Source of the DNA: Oscillospiraceae bacterium
GTDB lineage: Bacteria > Bacillota > Clostridia > Oscillospirales > Oscillospiraceae
Length of the DNA stretch: 64,000 nucleotides
Reading direction: 5' to 3'
Assembly: GCA_017452505.1 (NCBI GenBank)
Contig: JAFTMI010000003.1
Span: 1-64,000, forward strand
Shown here: one piece after another, positions 1 through 8,777 of the stretch
Layout: every line of letters begins with the position of its first letter
How positions within the stretch are numbered: the first letter of the stretch is position 1
Notes under the pieces: generated by a model
Told to the model about the DNA's origin: nothing
Database searches by the model: none
The model's input: the letters and a program-made list of their open reading frames with translations, nothing else
Translations under genes and position numbers: made by a program

Positions 1-1
1 T

Positions 2-772
2 ATCGCCATCCTCACCAGCGGTACCGTCATCTCTTCTCAGCTGAACATGGAGCTGACCGAGACTCAGCTGTCCGATCTGGGCCACTGCCGTCAGATCGTT
101 GTCACCAAGGACACCACCACCATCGTGGACGGCGACGGCAAGGCTGAGGACATCGCAGCCCGCGCCCAGCAGATCCGCGCATCCATCGCTACCACCACTT
201 CCGAGTACGACAAGGAAAAGCTCCAGGAGCGTCTGGCAAAGCTCTCCGGCGGTGTTGCCGTTATCAAGGTCGGCGCACAGACCGAGGTTGCCATGAAGGA
301 AAAGAAGCTGCGTGTTGAGGATGCTCTGAACGCAACCCGCGCCGCTGTGGAAGAGGGCATCGTGGCCGGCGGCGGTACCGCACAGGTCAATGCCATCGCA
401 GCTGTTGAGAAGCTGATCGCAAAGCTCACCGGTGACGAGAAGACCGGCGCTAAGATCATCGCCACCGCTCTGCAGGCACCCGTTCGTCAGATCGCTGAGA
501 ACGCCGGTGTGGACGGCAGCGTGGTCTTCGAGAAGATCAAGAACTCCAAGAAGGTCGGCTACGGCTACAATGCTTACACCGAAACCTATATGGATATGAT
601 CGAGAACGGCATCGTGGATCCCACCAAGGTGACCCGCTCCTCCCTGGAGAATGCCGCATCCATCGCCGCTTGCGTGCTGACCACTGAAAGCTTGGTCGCC
701 GACAAGCCCAACCCCGAAGCAGATGCCGCTGCAATGGCAGCCGCTGCAGCCCAGGGCGGCGGAATGTACTAA
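2..772 (+). CDS. groEL: Chaperonin GroEL, C-terminal part (5' end outside window)
   Basis: This is the 60-kDa chaperonin subunit, which folds cytosolic proteins in a double-ring complex with GroES. The open frame runs in from base 2, so only the last 256 residues are present, about half of the usual 540. Visible family motifs are the apical/intermediate stretch VAGGGTAQ, the equatorial [13 protein letters not shown] and [22 protein letters not shown], and [10 protein letters not shown] near the end. The tail is Ala-rich and ends QGGGMY instead of the common GGM repeat. A strong terminator follows at 825-860. groES would be expected just upstream, outside the window. Family identification is very secure. 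Confidence 0.97.
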   Translation: MAILTSGTVISSQLNMELTETQLSDLGHCRQIVVTKDTTTIVDGDGKAEDIAARAQQIRASIATTTSEYDKEKLQERLAKLSGGVAVIKVGAQTEVAMKEKKLRVEDALNATRAAVEEGIVAGGGTAQVNAIAAVEKLIAKLTGDEKTGAKIIATALQAPVRQIAENAGVDGSVVFEKIKNSKKVGYGYNAYTETYMDMIENGIVDPTKVTRSSLENAASIAACVLTTESLVADKPNPEADAAAMAAAAAQGGGMY

Positions 773-824
773 GAACCCCACGGCAATGCGTGGTAACACA
801 GTATCGGTTTAGCCTAACTGCATA

Positions 825-860
825 AAAAACACCGGAATGCATCAGCATTCCGGTGTTTTT
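825..860 (+). terminator. Rho-independent terminator after groEL
   Basis: A 16-bp perfect stem (825-840 with 845-860) with loop atca ends in a T run. It lies about 50 bases after the groEL stop and should end the groESL transcript. Confidence 0.9.
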
Positions 861-948
861 GTTGTTGGGTGACCAAAGTTAACCACCAGCGCGGAGCTGA
901 CCGTGGACGGCGGCAATACGATCTAGCTTTATCCCATTATCCCATAAT

Positions 949-975
949 AAAAACCTCCCCATTGGGGAGGTTTTT
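949..975 (-). terminator. Terminator of the GT2-GtrA operon
   Basis: The stem 949-960 pairs with 964-975 around loop att, with A and T runs at both sides, so it can act in either direction. It overlaps the last bases of the gtrA-like gene on the minus strand. Confidence 0.85.
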
Positions 976-1417
976 ATTTCTTGAAAATAATCAGCTTGGA
1001 GAGGAAGTAATTGCCCACTAAGACGGCAATTTGGGCGGCTACCTTTACCCATACGCCGGGGAAGTGCAGCCAGGTAACGAAGACCAGCAAAATGCCCTCT
1101 TCCATCAGAAGGGTCAGCACCCGTCCGGAGAAAAAGCTGACAAGTTCTGTCCAAAAGGCTTTTCCTTTTGTATGAGAGCAGAACACCCAGGTGCGGTTGG
1201 TGGTATAGGCGGTGGCCACAGCCAGCACCCAGGAAATCACGTTGGCGATCAGCGCATCCATGCCCAGGAGAGTTTCGCAGATCACAAAAGAGCCGATTGA
1301 CACCACGGTAGCCACGCCGCCAAAGAGAATATACAAAAGGATCTCCTTGTACTTGGCATATAGCTTGTAGAACCGCCGCAGACCGGGCAGGCTCATGATT
1401 CTATCGAAAATATCCAT
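974..1417 (-). CDS. GtrA-family membrane protein
   Basis: A 147-residue protein with four predicted membrane helices (about residues 25-47, 54-74, 88-112 and 118-142), the size and layout of the GtrA family. Family members are thought to help translocate polyprenyl-phosphate-linked sugars for cell-envelope glycosylation. The motif YTTNRTWVF between helices 2 and 3 is typical. Its ATG overlaps the stop codon of the upstream GT2 gene by one base, so the two are probably translationally coupled and work as a GtrA/GtrB-like pair. The sugar and acceptor cannot be told from the sequence. Confidence 0.88.
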   Translation of the reverse strand: MDIFDRIMSLPGLRRFYKLYAKYKEILLYILFGGVATVVSIGSFVICETLLGMDALIANVISWVLAVATAYTTNRTWVFCSHTKGKAFWTELVSFFSGRVLTLLMEEGILLVFVTWLHFPGVWVKVAAQIAVLVGNYFLSKLIIFKK

Positions 1418-2364
1418 TACTCAAAATCCCGTTTCAGCAGTTTGTCTGTATCCAGCCGCACGATATACCGGGGGCGCTGCTTGACCTCCTGGTAAATGGC
1501 ACCGATGTAGGTGCCCAAAATGCCAAGGCCCAGCAAAATGCCGCCGCCCAGGAACAAAAGCAGCAAAATCACCGTGGTAAAGCCCTCTAAGGCCTTGCCG
1601 CTGAACCATTTTACCAAGGTCTGAATACCCATCACCAGGCCGATGAGAATGGAAAGTCCGCCCATATAGCCCACCATAGCCAGGGGCTTGGTGCTGAAAG
1701 AGATAATGTTGGAAACGGCATATTTTGCCAGGTTAAAGAAGGACCACTTGGTCGTGCCGAAGGCCCGCTCCTGAACATCATAGCCCACCTGGCAGCTTTT
1801 GAAGCCCACCCAAAAAGACATAGCCCGGAAGAAGGTCTTCCGCTCGGGCATATCCAGCAGGACCTGGATCACGGATTTGTCCAGCAGCTTAAAATCGCTG
1901 GTGTTTTCCATCTCCGTGCCGGTGAGGGAGGACAGCAGCTTATAGAAAGTGCCGGCGAACAGCTTGTGGAACACGGACTCCTTGCCCCGGGTGTTCTTCA
2001 CACCCTCCACAATATCGTAGCCCTCTTCCCACAGCTTGTACATCTGCACAATGGTCTGAGGGGGGTGCTGCAGGTCGCAGTCCATCACCACGGCGCAGCC
2101 GCCCTTGATGGCGGAAAGACCGGCAAAAATAGCCGCTTCCTTGCCAAAATTCCGGCTGAATTCCAAACCGCGGATATGGTTATCGTTTTCTGCCAAAGCC
2201 AAAACCTTGGCAAAGGTCTGATCCCTGGAGCCGTCGCTGACAAACACCAGCTCATAGGGGATATGGGCTTCCCGCATAATAGAACTGACAACGCTGGCGG
2301 TGTTTTCAATATTTTCTTCCTCATTAAAGGCGGGGATTACAATAGAAAGGGTTCTGTTTTTCAT
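1417..2364 (-). CDS. Family 2 glycosyltransferase, polyprenyl-phosphate sugar synthase type (GtrB/DPM1-like)
   Basis: A membrane-anchored GT2 enzyme of 315 residues that probably moves a sugar from a nucleotide donor to undecaprenyl phosphate. The N-terminus LSIVIPAFNEEENIENT begins the GT-A fold, and MDCDLQHPP carries the metal-binding Asp motif. Two C-terminal membrane helices follow (about residues 225-300). The ATG at 2364 was chosen because AAGGAG lies 7 bases upstream and the frame before it (23 codons) has no family similarity. It is coupled to the GtrA gene downstream by a one-base overlap. The substrate is unknown. Confidence 0.9.
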   Translation of the reverse strand: MKNRTLSIVIPAFNEEENIENTASVVSSIMREAHIPYELVFVSDGSRDQTFAKVLALAENDNHIRGLEFSRNFGKEAAIFAGLSAIKGGCAVVMDCDLQHPPQTIVQMYKLWEEGYDIVEGVKNTRGKESVFHKLFAGTFYKLLSSLTGTEMENTSDFKLLDKSVIQVLLDMPERKTFFRAMSFWVGFKSCQVGYDVQERAFGTTKWSFFNLAKYAVSNIISFSTKPLAMVGYMGGLSILIGLVMGIQTLVKWFSGKALEGFTTVILLLLFLGGGILLGLGILGTYIGAIYQEVKQRPRYIVRLDTDKLLKRDFE

Positions 2365-2483
2365 CTTTTGTCTCCTTTTCGGGGGATCTATCATATTATG
2401 ATACCAGTATTTCATAAAAAATGCAAGTTGCAAAGACTAAAAAGGTTATTCTTTAAGAATTTAGGGTATATTTCAAAAAACAG

Positions 2484-2512
2484 TTGCAAAAATGCGGCTT
2501 CCGTGCTATAAT
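2484..2512 (+). promoter_or_regulatory. Promoter of tRNA-Gln
   Basis: TTGCAA (2484-2489) and a perfect TATAAT (2507-2512) are separated by 17 bases, 13 bases before the mature tRNA start. Confidence 0.8.
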
Positions 2513-2525
2513 TCCTCCGTGATAT

Positions 2526-2600
2526 TGGGATGTCGCCAAGCGGTAAGGCACCAGACTTTGACTCTGGCATTCGTAGGTTCAAATCCTGCCATCCCAGCCA
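2526..2600 (+). tRNA. tRNA-Gln (anticodon TTG)
   Basis: The acceptor TGGGATG pairs with CATCCCA. The anticodon stem CCAGA/TCTGG encloses the loop CTTTGAC with anticodon TTG. The T arm GTAGG-TTCAAAT-CCTGC is intact and the 3' GCCA is encoded. It has its own promoter and is followed at once by a terminator. Confidence 0.97.
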
Positions 2601-2630
2601 AAAATCCGAAAGCTTCGGCTTTCGGATTTT
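2601..2630 (+). terminator. Terminator after tRNA-Gln
   Basis: A 13-bp stem (2601-2613 with 2618-2630) closed by a TTCG tetraloop and followed by a T-rich stretch, directly after the tRNA. Confidence 0.85.
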
Positions 2631-2722
2631 GCTTTTTATGGCACAAACTGGCAAAAGCTTGCTTTTTCAGGGAAAAAGTGATACAATACCCCAAAGTTTC
2701 GGCAGAAAGGCTGGAGAATATT

Positions 2723-4198
2723 ATGCCGTTTACAACGCAAATATTTACATTCGGATTTTTTCCTGTGAGTATGATTTTATATTATTTGGCGGTGCTTTTG
2801 GAGAAGATCCCACTGCTGAAAAAGTGCAGACTGACCGACCTGGCGCTGATCGGCATCAGCTGTGGCTTTTATATGTGGGCCTGCATGGATGATATTGTGG
2901 GCTTTGCTGCCTACATCGTGCTGGTATATTTGTTGGGCCTGGCAATTCAGAAAATCCGGCAGACGAATTTTTCCATCATCGCCGTGGACGGGGAAAACAA
3001 TCAAAAGAAGTTCTCCATGGCGTTGCCGGTTGTCTTTTTGGGCGTTGCCGCGATTGTGGGTTTGCTGATCCATTTCAAGTACACCGGCCTGTTGGCTGAC
3101 CTTTGGAATCTGCTTGCCAAGGATACTCTGTCCGGGAAATCCATTATTGCGCCCCTGGGCATTTCCTTTATTACATTTTCTGCCATTTCCTATTTGGCAG
3201 ACATCTATATGGGCAAGGCGGCTGCCGGCAATCTCATTGACTGCGCCCTGTATATGACCTTCTTCCCCAAGGTGGTGTCCGGCCCTATTGTGCTGTGGCG
3301 GGATTTCAGCACGCAGACCCGGGATCGGGAGATCAATCTGACCCATATTTCTGACGGCGTCAGCCGGATCATGATCGGCTTTGCCAAGAAGCTGATTTTG
3401 GCAGATACCTTTGGTGCCTGCATCGCCAAGGCCACCGTTGTGGATGTGCCCACGGCCTGGCTGGTTGCGCTGCTGTATATGTTGCAGATCTATTACGATT
3501 TCTCCGGCTATTCCGATATTGCCATCGGCCTTTCCGGTATGCTGGGTTTCTCCGTGAAAGAGAATTTCAATTTCCCCTATCTGTCCTGCTCTATTACGGA
3601 GTTTTGGAGACGGTGGCATATCTCCCTGGGCACCTGGTTCCGGGAATATGTCTATTTCCCTCTGGGTGGCAGCAGACGGGGCGCAAAGCGGGCGATTATC
3701 AATGTGGCCATCGTGTTCTTCCTTACGGGTGTTTGGCACGGCGCCGGCTGGACCTATATGCTGTGGGGTATGATAAACGGTGTATGCAATATCATTGAAA
3801 AGCTGATCGCCAAGAAGACCTGGTATGAAAAGACCCCCAAGTTCCTCAAATGGGCCGCGACCATGGTTGTGACCTTCTTCTGCTGGGAGCTGTTCCGGTT
3901 TGCCGATTTTTCTGCTTGCCTGGAGTGGCTCAAGACCATGTTCGGCCTGGTTACCTTCCCGTCCATTCCCTATAATTGGCAGTATTATCTGGATGCCCGT
4001 ATGATTACGCTGGTGGCGGTGGCGATTTTGGGCGCGACTGTGTTTGGTCTGCCCAAGGTGCAGAGCGCTTATAAATGGCTCACCCAGCGGACCTGGGGCT
4101 ATTTGATTCATCAGATTCTGCTTGTTGCGCTGTTTGTGATTGCGATCCTGTTTATGATCAACTCCACCTACAGCCCGTTCATTTATTTCCAGTATTAA
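2723..4198 (+). CDS. MBOAT-family O-acyltransferase, AlgI/DltB-like
   Basis: A 491-residue polytopic membrane acyltransferase of the AlgI branch of MBOAT proteins, which pass acetyl groups across the membrane to exported polysaccharides. The family signature RRWHISLGTWFREY (His299) and the invariant His339 in VWHGAGWTYMLWG are both present. The ATG at 2723 was chosen for its upstream GGAG and because a longer frame would run back through tRNA-Gln. The AlgJ/DHHW-type partner follows 13 bases later, forming the usual two-gene acetylation module. The neighbouring GT2/GtrA pair hints at a cell-envelope glycan as target, but this is inference. Confidence 0.93.
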   Translation: MPFTTQIFTFGFFPVSMILYYLAVLLEKIPLLKKCRLTDLALIGISCGFYMWACMDDIVGFAAYIVLVYLLGLAIQKIRQTNFSIIAVDGENNQKKFSMALPVVFLGVAAIVGLLIHFKYTGLLADLWNLLAKDTLSGKSIIAPLGISFITFSAISYLADIYMGKAAAGNLIDCALYMTFFPKVVSGPIVLWRDFSTQTRDREINLTHISDGVSRIMIGFAKKLILADTFGACIAKATVVDVPTAWLVALLYMLQIYYDFSGYSDIAIGLSGMLGFSVKENFNFPYLSCSITEFWRRWHISLGTWFREYVYFPLGGSRRGAKRAIINVAIVFFLTGVWHGAGWTYMLWGMINGVCNIIEKLIAKKTWYEKTPKFLKWAATMVVTFFCWELFRFADFSACLEWLKTMFGLVTFPSIPYNWQYYLDARMITLVAVAILGATVFGLPKVQSAYKWLTQRTWGYLIHQILLVALFVIAILFMINSTYSPFIYFQY

Positions 4199-4211
4199 GG
4201 AGGGCGACAGG

Positions 4212-5561
4212 ATGAAATTACTTAGAATCATAACAGTTTTGCTGGTTGCTGCAGTGATTGCCGTGCCTCTGTGCTTCTTTAATACCACCCCGGACGCCAT
4301 CTCCGAGATCGACAACCGGAAATTGGCAGGAAATCCCTTTGAAGCATCCGGTGATCTGACCGTCAATCTGGAAAAATATGTCAATGACCGTATCGGCCTG
4401 CGGGATCAGGCGATCACCGCCTATACGATCCTCAATGACAGACTGTTCGGCAAAATGGTCCACCCCTCCTACAGCTACGGTAAGGACGGGTATGTATTCG
4501 GCGCAGGCTTGTACACGGATGTGAAGTTCGAGGAGTTCCATGTGGTCTTTGCCGATATGGTGGCGGATATTCAGAAGTACTGCGAACAAAGGAATGTTCC
4601 TTTCGTGTTTGCCTTCAATCCTGCTAAGCCTGCCATCTATCCGGAGAAGGTTGCCGACGGGGTAAACTACAACCGGGACTGGGTTGAACCCTTCCTTGCG
4701 GAGCTGGACAAGCGGGGCATCAACTATATAGACAACACCGAAACCCTGGCAGCCTTAAAAGAGCAGGGCGTTCAGACCTTCAATCATAAGTATGATGCCA
4801 ACCACTGGAATGACCTGGGTGCTTTTTATGGCACACAGGCCATGCTGGAAAAGCTCAGCGAGCAGTGCGAAAATATCCATGTGAACCAGCTGGAAGAGTT
4901 TAATGTGGGTGAAAAATTGGAGGAATCTCTGCAAATTTCCAGATTTCCCATTCATGAAAAAGTTCCTGCGCTGAGTCTGCAGGTTCCCGTAACTTATCAG
5001 AATCAAGAATATCCTTCGGAATTGAAGCTGCACCCTTCCTATCGTGGCTTTGGCTATGTGGTAAACAGTGCTGACCAGGTGAAGGATACGCCCAAAACGC
5101 TTGTTTTCCAGGGAAGCTATATGAATGCGTATGGCGGCAAGTATATGCAGAATGCATTTCGGGAATATATCTTTGTGCACGATTATCAGAATGTAATTGA
5201 TTTTCCCTATTATTTTAATATTTTCCAGCCGGAATGCGTGATTTTTGAGGTGGCGGAGTACACCCTGATCGATCTGTATTTTGACTACGAAAATATGTGC
5301 AAGATCGATTATAATCCAGCCCTCTCTACAGTGAGCGAAACCACGCAGATCGCCGTGGAAAATGAGAATATCACCGTGGAAAAAGGCAAAACTTTGACCA
5401 CCATCACCTGGCATACCCAGCAGACCCATCCTTATGTGTGGATGACTTTGGACAATACCTACGATATGCAAAAGGTGGAAGGCGGATATCAGGTAACAGT
5501 GGAAACTGTCCGCTATGAAGCGGCAAAAGACAGCATGGGGATCACCGTCTATACAGGCTGA
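4212..5561 (+). CDS. DHHW/AlgJ-like SGNH acetyltransferase partner
   Basis: A 449-residue protein with an N-terminal signal anchor (residues 1-24) and an extracytoplasmic SGNH-hydrolase-like domain. The family motif is seen as YDANHWNDLG with Asp195, His198 and Trp199, and EIDNRKL near residue 32 and NDRIGLRDQ near 60 are also typical. Proteins of this type accept acetyl groups from the MBOAT partner and place them on exported polysaccharide. AAGGAGGG precedes the ATG, and it lies in one operon with the AlgI-like gene. Two hairpins follow at 5580 and 5615. The acceptor glycan is unknown. Confidence 0.88.
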   Translation: MKLLRIITVLLVAAVIAVPLCFFNTTPDAISEIDNRKLAGNPFEASGDLTVNLEKYVNDRIGLRDQAITAYTILNDRLFGKMVHPSYSYGKDGYVFGAGLYTDVKFEEFHVVFADMVADIQKYCEQRNVPFVFAFNPAKPAIYPEKVADGVNYNRDWVEPFLAELDKRGINYIDNTETLAALKEQGVQTFNHKYDANHWNDLGAFYGTQAMLEKLSEQCENIHVNQLEEFNVGEKLEESLQISRFPIHEKVPALSLQVPVTYQNQEYPSELKLHPSYRGFGYVVNSADQVKDTPKTLVFQGSYMNAYGGKYMQNAFREYIFVHDYQNVIDFPYYFNIFQPECVIFEVAEYTLIDLYFDYENMCKIDYNPALSTVSETTQIAVENENITVEKGKTLTTITWHTQQTHPYVWMTLDNTYDMQKVEGGYQVTVETVRYEAAKDSMGITVYTG

Positions 5562-5579
5562 GTTTGGAAAACGGATTTT

Positions 5580-5607
5580 CAGCACCCCTGTTCAGACAGG
5601 GGTGCTG
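5580..5607 (+). terminator. Hairpin after the acetylation operon
   Basis: An 11-bp GC-rich stem (5580-5590 with 5597-5607) lies 18 bases after the stop. No long T run follows, so it may protect the 3' end or act with the next hairpin. Confidence 0.6.
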
Positions 5608-5614
5608 AATGTAT

Positions 5615-5642
5615 AAAAAACCAGCTTTACAAAAGCTGGTTT
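5615..5642 (+). terminator. Terminator before tRNA-Lys
   Basis: The stem AAACCAGCTTT/AAAGCTGGTTT, with A and T runs either side, sits just upstream of the tRNA-Lys promoter and separates it from the acetylation operon. Confidence 0.75.
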
Positions 5643-5648
5643 GCGCTA

Positions 5649-5677
5649 TTGACTTTTGGGCATGATTGTGATAGAAT
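5649..5677 (+). promoter_or_regulatory. Promoter of tRNA-Lys
   Basis: TTGACT (5649-5654) and TAGAAT (5672-5677) with a 17-base spacer, 14 bases before the tRNA. Confidence 0.8.
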
Positions 5678-5691
5678 GCATAAATGGATTT

Positions 5692-5767
5692 GACCCGCTA
5701 GCTCAGTTGGCAGAGCAACTGCCTTTTAAGCAGTGGGTCCGGAGTTCGAATCTCCGGCGGGTCACCA
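5692..5767 (+). tRNA. tRNA-Lys (anticodon TTT)
   Basis: The acceptor GACCCGC pairs with GCGGGTC, the anticodon stem ACTGC/GCAGT encloses CTTTTAA, the T arm CGGAG-TTCGAAT-CTCCG is intact and CCA is encoded. A 14-nt piece of its 3' end recurs at 29913-29926, next to the right-hand copy of the direct repeat. Confidence 0.97.
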
Positions 5768-5799
5768 AGGGACGCAAATACGAACCCTGCACATTGTGA

Positions 5800-5839
5800 G
5801 GAATATATTTGCGTTCGAAGTAACGATAACCCCTAAGGC
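5800..5839 (+). repeat. Left copy of 40-bp direct repeat bounding the accessory region
   Basis: These 40 bases, starting GGAATATATTTGCGTTCGAA, recur at 29936-29975 in the same orientation with one mismatch (position 25, G against A). The copy lies 33 bases after tRNA-Lys. It could be an attachment-site remnant or a duplicated tRNA-downstream segment; the sequence alone does not decide. Confidence 0.7.
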
Positions 5840-5857
5840 ATAAGCCTTAGGGGTTAT
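5826..5857. terminator. Bidirectional terminator between tRNA-Lys and the helicase gene
   Basis: A 14-bp perfect stem (5826-5839 with 5844-5857) and loop ATAA, overlapping the repeat. It can serve both tRNA-Lys and the convergent helicase gene. The right-hand repeat copy has only the first arm. Confidence 0.8.
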
Positions 5858-5864
5858 TACTTTT

Positions 5865-8777
5865 TTATCTGAGTTTTTCCAGCGCCTCAAAAGCAGCATC
5901 AATTGCTTCTTCCCGGGTTGCGTAAATTTCGGGGCAGAATTGATTATCCAAGGAATACTTCCAGTTGTTATAGTTCTTGTTGTAATACAGCACCACAAGA
6001 TGATCCTTGATTTTTAAGTAACTGTTGGAATTCTTGGAAGTCTTCCAGTGCCGGTTTTTGAAACTTTCTCTCCGGGACTCTTTGCTCTTAAAATCCTGTT
6101 CCCGCTTCTTGGCCTGTTCGATATTGCCCTCCATCTTACCGGCGCAAATACAACCTACACCCAAACTGCGGAAATTGGGATGGATCATATGGTGGACATA
6201 GCGAATGATTTGATGACCGCACATTTCGCAGACACCTACAGGCTCGCCCAAATCGGTAATGCCGGTGCAGACCCAGCCGGTTTTCGGCACATCGTCCCGC
6301 TTCCAGAGATTGTCATAATCCTCCAAATTCGGCTGCTGCGGCTTATCGACTGGCGGCTTTATATCTGTTGCAGCCTGACCGGATTCTGACCCCTGCAGAT
6401 TGAAGGTATCCACTTCCTCGTAACCGTCTAACGGGTCATCGGCAGGTTCTTTTGCCTGCTGCGGTTGCGCTTCAATGAGAGTCTCCTCTGCCGATTGCAC
6501 CGGCTCTTCAGTGGGGATTTCTGCTTTTTCCTCATGTACCAGTGCCGGTTCTTCTGTGGGTGCCTCCAGCTTCTGCTCGGTCGGCTGCGGTAACTGAACA
6601 GGTTCCTCCGAAACAGGTGCTGGTATTGGCGGTAATGTGCGGGGCTTATTGAAGAAGTCCACAGAAATCTCCCGCTCACTTGCCAGCTTATCAAATTTCA
6701 CCCGATAGCTGTTATTGTTTCTGCCAAAGCCCAAAATCTCACCCTCGCCAAATGCTGGGTGGGTCACTCTTGTGCCTGCGGTCTTGGGTGGCGTGACTAC
6801 CGGCTCATCGTAGAGTTGCGCCGCATACCGGTCAGCGTTATACTGCAGTTCCTTGGAAATAGTGCCCACACGGATGTAGTTCTCCTCGCCGATCTCCTTC
6901 AAGAATCGGGAAGGTAGCTTCTGCTTGCCGTTCTGGGTAAATCCCTCGCTGTCCAGCAGGAACAGCCGTTTTTCTGCCCGGGTGATGGCCACATAGCACA
7001 ACCTGCGCTCTTCTTCCAGACCCATTTTCTTCCGTTCCTCGATGGTCTTGGCAGAGGGAAACACGCCTTCCGAGAAGCCGATAACAAATACATAAGGAAA
7101 CTCTAGGCCTTTGGCCGCGTGAATGGTCATCAGCTTCACCATATCACAGGATTCCTCGCTGTCATCCTCCGATTGCAGGGAGATTTGGTTGATAAACTCC
7201 TTGAGGGATACCTTTTCTCCAAAGTTGTTCTCGTACTCGGAGGCGATCCGCTTGAATTCCGACAGGTTTTCAAACCGCTCCATATCCCCCAGTTCCCGGA
7301 TATATTTTTCATAGCCGCTGTCCGTACAAATGCGCTCCACACACTCGGAAATGGGTATGGTTTGATGCAGCTGCCGCACCGCGTTAATAACATCCACAAG
7401 CCCTTGCACACCGCTTCCCTTGAAGGTGGGATCGTCCAAATTGTCCTGCAGGGTTTGGAATAAAGATTCGCCGTCTTTTTGCAGCGCCAGAAGCCTCTGG
7501 AGCTTGACGCGTCCGAATTTCCGACGGGGTTTGTTGATAATGCGCTTGAAAGAAATGTCGTCGTCAAAAGCCACCAGCCGCAGATAGGCCATTACATCCT
7601 GGATCTCCATACGTTGATAGAACTTGACACCGCCGAAAATCTCGTAAGGAACGCCGTTCTCTGTGAACTTCTTTTCGATGACCCGGGAGAGAAATCCGGA
7701 GCGATATAGAACGGCGAAATCCGCGTAATTACAGCCAGTCTCCTTGCGGATTTGGTGGATATTGGCAATGATCTGATCTGCCTCGGCAAACTCGTTTTTC
7801 TCGTGGTAATGGTATACCTGCACACCGTCACCACTTTTGGTAAACAGGTCTTTTTTCAGCCGGAATACATTCTTTTCGATCAGCGTGTTGGCGCAGCGGA
7901 GAATCTGCGGTGTGGAGCGGTAATTCTGATTCAGAATGACTGTTCTGGTCGGGGTATGGGTTTTATCAAAATCCACCAACAGCTTCACATCAGAGCCCCG
8001 CCATTCGTAGATATTCTGATCCGGGTCGCCCACGATCATCAGATTCTTGTGCTTTTCCGAGAGCCTGTCCACCAGCTCCATTTCCGTGTTGGAGCTATCC
8101 TGAAACTCGTCCACCTGGATATAGTTCAGCCTGTCTTGCCATTTCTCCAAAACCTCCGGACAGCGGCTGAAAATATCCAGCACGAAGTACAACAGGTCGT
8201 TAAAATCCATTGCATAGATCTGCTTCTGCTTTTGCAGGAATTCCTCGATGATCTGATCGTCCACGGTGGCAATATTGGGCACGATCTGACAATAATCGGT
8301 GCAGCACATTTTCGCCACATAGTCCCGATGCCTTGCTTTGAAGAACGCGATCTGCTTGATGATCTTCTCAAAGCTGGCGTGATCCAGTTTCAGCTCAAAT
8401 TTCTGATAGATATCCCCTAAAATTGCCTTCTGCTGGGCATTGTCGATGATCTGGAACTCCTTGGGATAGAAGATTTTTTCGATATCCTCCCGGAGCACCC
8501 GGACGCAGAAGCCGTGGTATGTGCAAATTAAGGATGTATCGTACTCCTGGCCAATCAGACTGCGAATACGGCGCTTCATCTCTCCGGCGGCCTTGTTGGT
8601 AAAGGTCACGCAGAGAATGTTGGCAGAATTGATGCCGTACTCCTTCACAAGATAAGCATAACGGCTGACCAGCAACTTGGTTTTGCCGCTGCCTGCGCCG
8701 GCAATTACCCGGAGATACCCCTCCGTGGCCGTCACAGCTTCCAATTGTTTTTCATTTAATGCGGATAAATAATCCAT
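5865..8777 (-). CDS. UvrD/PcrA-type superfamily 1 DNA helicase with extra C-terminal zinc domain
   Basis: A 970-residue ATP-dependent 3'-5' DNA helicase. Walker A is AGAGSGKT (26-33), Walker B is DEFQDS (from Asp223), QNYRSTPQIL is motif IV, and VAITRAEKRL is near residue 610. A PcrA-like Tudor module (VTHPAFGEGEILGFG) follows near 670. After this comes a Pro/Glu-rich linker (about 710-815) and a C-terminal domain with paired cysteines C850/C853 and C876/C878, probably zinc-binding. PcrA proteins are usually about 720-750 residues, so the last 220 are an addition. It starts ATG after GGGGTGAT. It is the first gene inside the left repeat, so it may belong to the element or be a host gene; function beyond helicase is unknown. 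Confidence 0.9.
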   Translation of the reverse strand: MDYLSALNEKQLEAVTATEGYLRVIAGAGSGKTKLLVSRYAYLVKEYGINSANILCVTFTNKAAGEMKRRIRSLIGQEYDTSLICTYHGFCVRVLREDIEKIFYPKEFQIIDNAQQKAILGDIYQKFELKLDHASFEKIIKQIAFFKARHRDYVAKMCCTDYCQIVPNIATVDDQIIEEFLQKQKQIYAMDFNDLLYFVLDIFSRCPEVLEKWQDRLNYIQVDEFQDSSNTEMELVDRLSEKHKNLMIVGDPDQNIYEWRGSDVKLLVDFDKTHTPTRTVILNQNYRSTPQILRCANTLIEKNVFRLKKDLFTKSGDGVQVYHYHEKNEFAEADQIIANIHQIRKETGCNYADFAVLYRSGFLSRVIEKKFTENGVPYEIFGGVKFYQRMEIQDVMAYLRLVAFDDDISFKRIINKPRRKFGRVKLQRLLALQKDGESLFQTLQDNLDDPTFKGSGVQGLVDVINAVRQLHQTIPISECVERICTDSGYEKYIRELGDMERFENLSEFKRIASEYENNFGEKVSLKEFINQISLQSEDDSEESCDMVKLMTIHAAKGLEFPYVFVIGFSEGVFPSAKTIEERKKMGLEEERRLCYVAITRAEKRLFLLDSEGFTQNGKQKLPSRFLKEIGEENYIRVGTISKELQYNADRYAAQLYDEPVVTPPKTAGTRVTHPAFGEGEILGFGRNNNSYRVKFDKLASEREISVDFFNKPRTLPPIPAPVSEEPVQLPQPTEQKLEAPTEEPALVHEEKAEIPTEEPVQSAEETLIEAQPQQAKEPADDPLDGYEEVDTFNLQGSESGQAATDIKPPVDKPQQPNLEDYDNLWKRDDVPKTGWVCTGITDLGEPVGVCEMCGHQIIRYVHHMIHPNFRSLGVGCICAGKMEGNIEQAKKREQDFKSKESRRESFKNRHWKTSKNSNSYLKIKDHLVVLYYNKNYNNWKYSLDNQFCPEIYATREEAIDAAFEALEKLR

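Noticed and set aside
2777-4384. 535-residue minus-strand frame opposite the AlgI-like gene
   Set aside because: It is His/Gln/Arg-rich, has no family motif or ribosome site, and mirrors a secure plus-strand gene.
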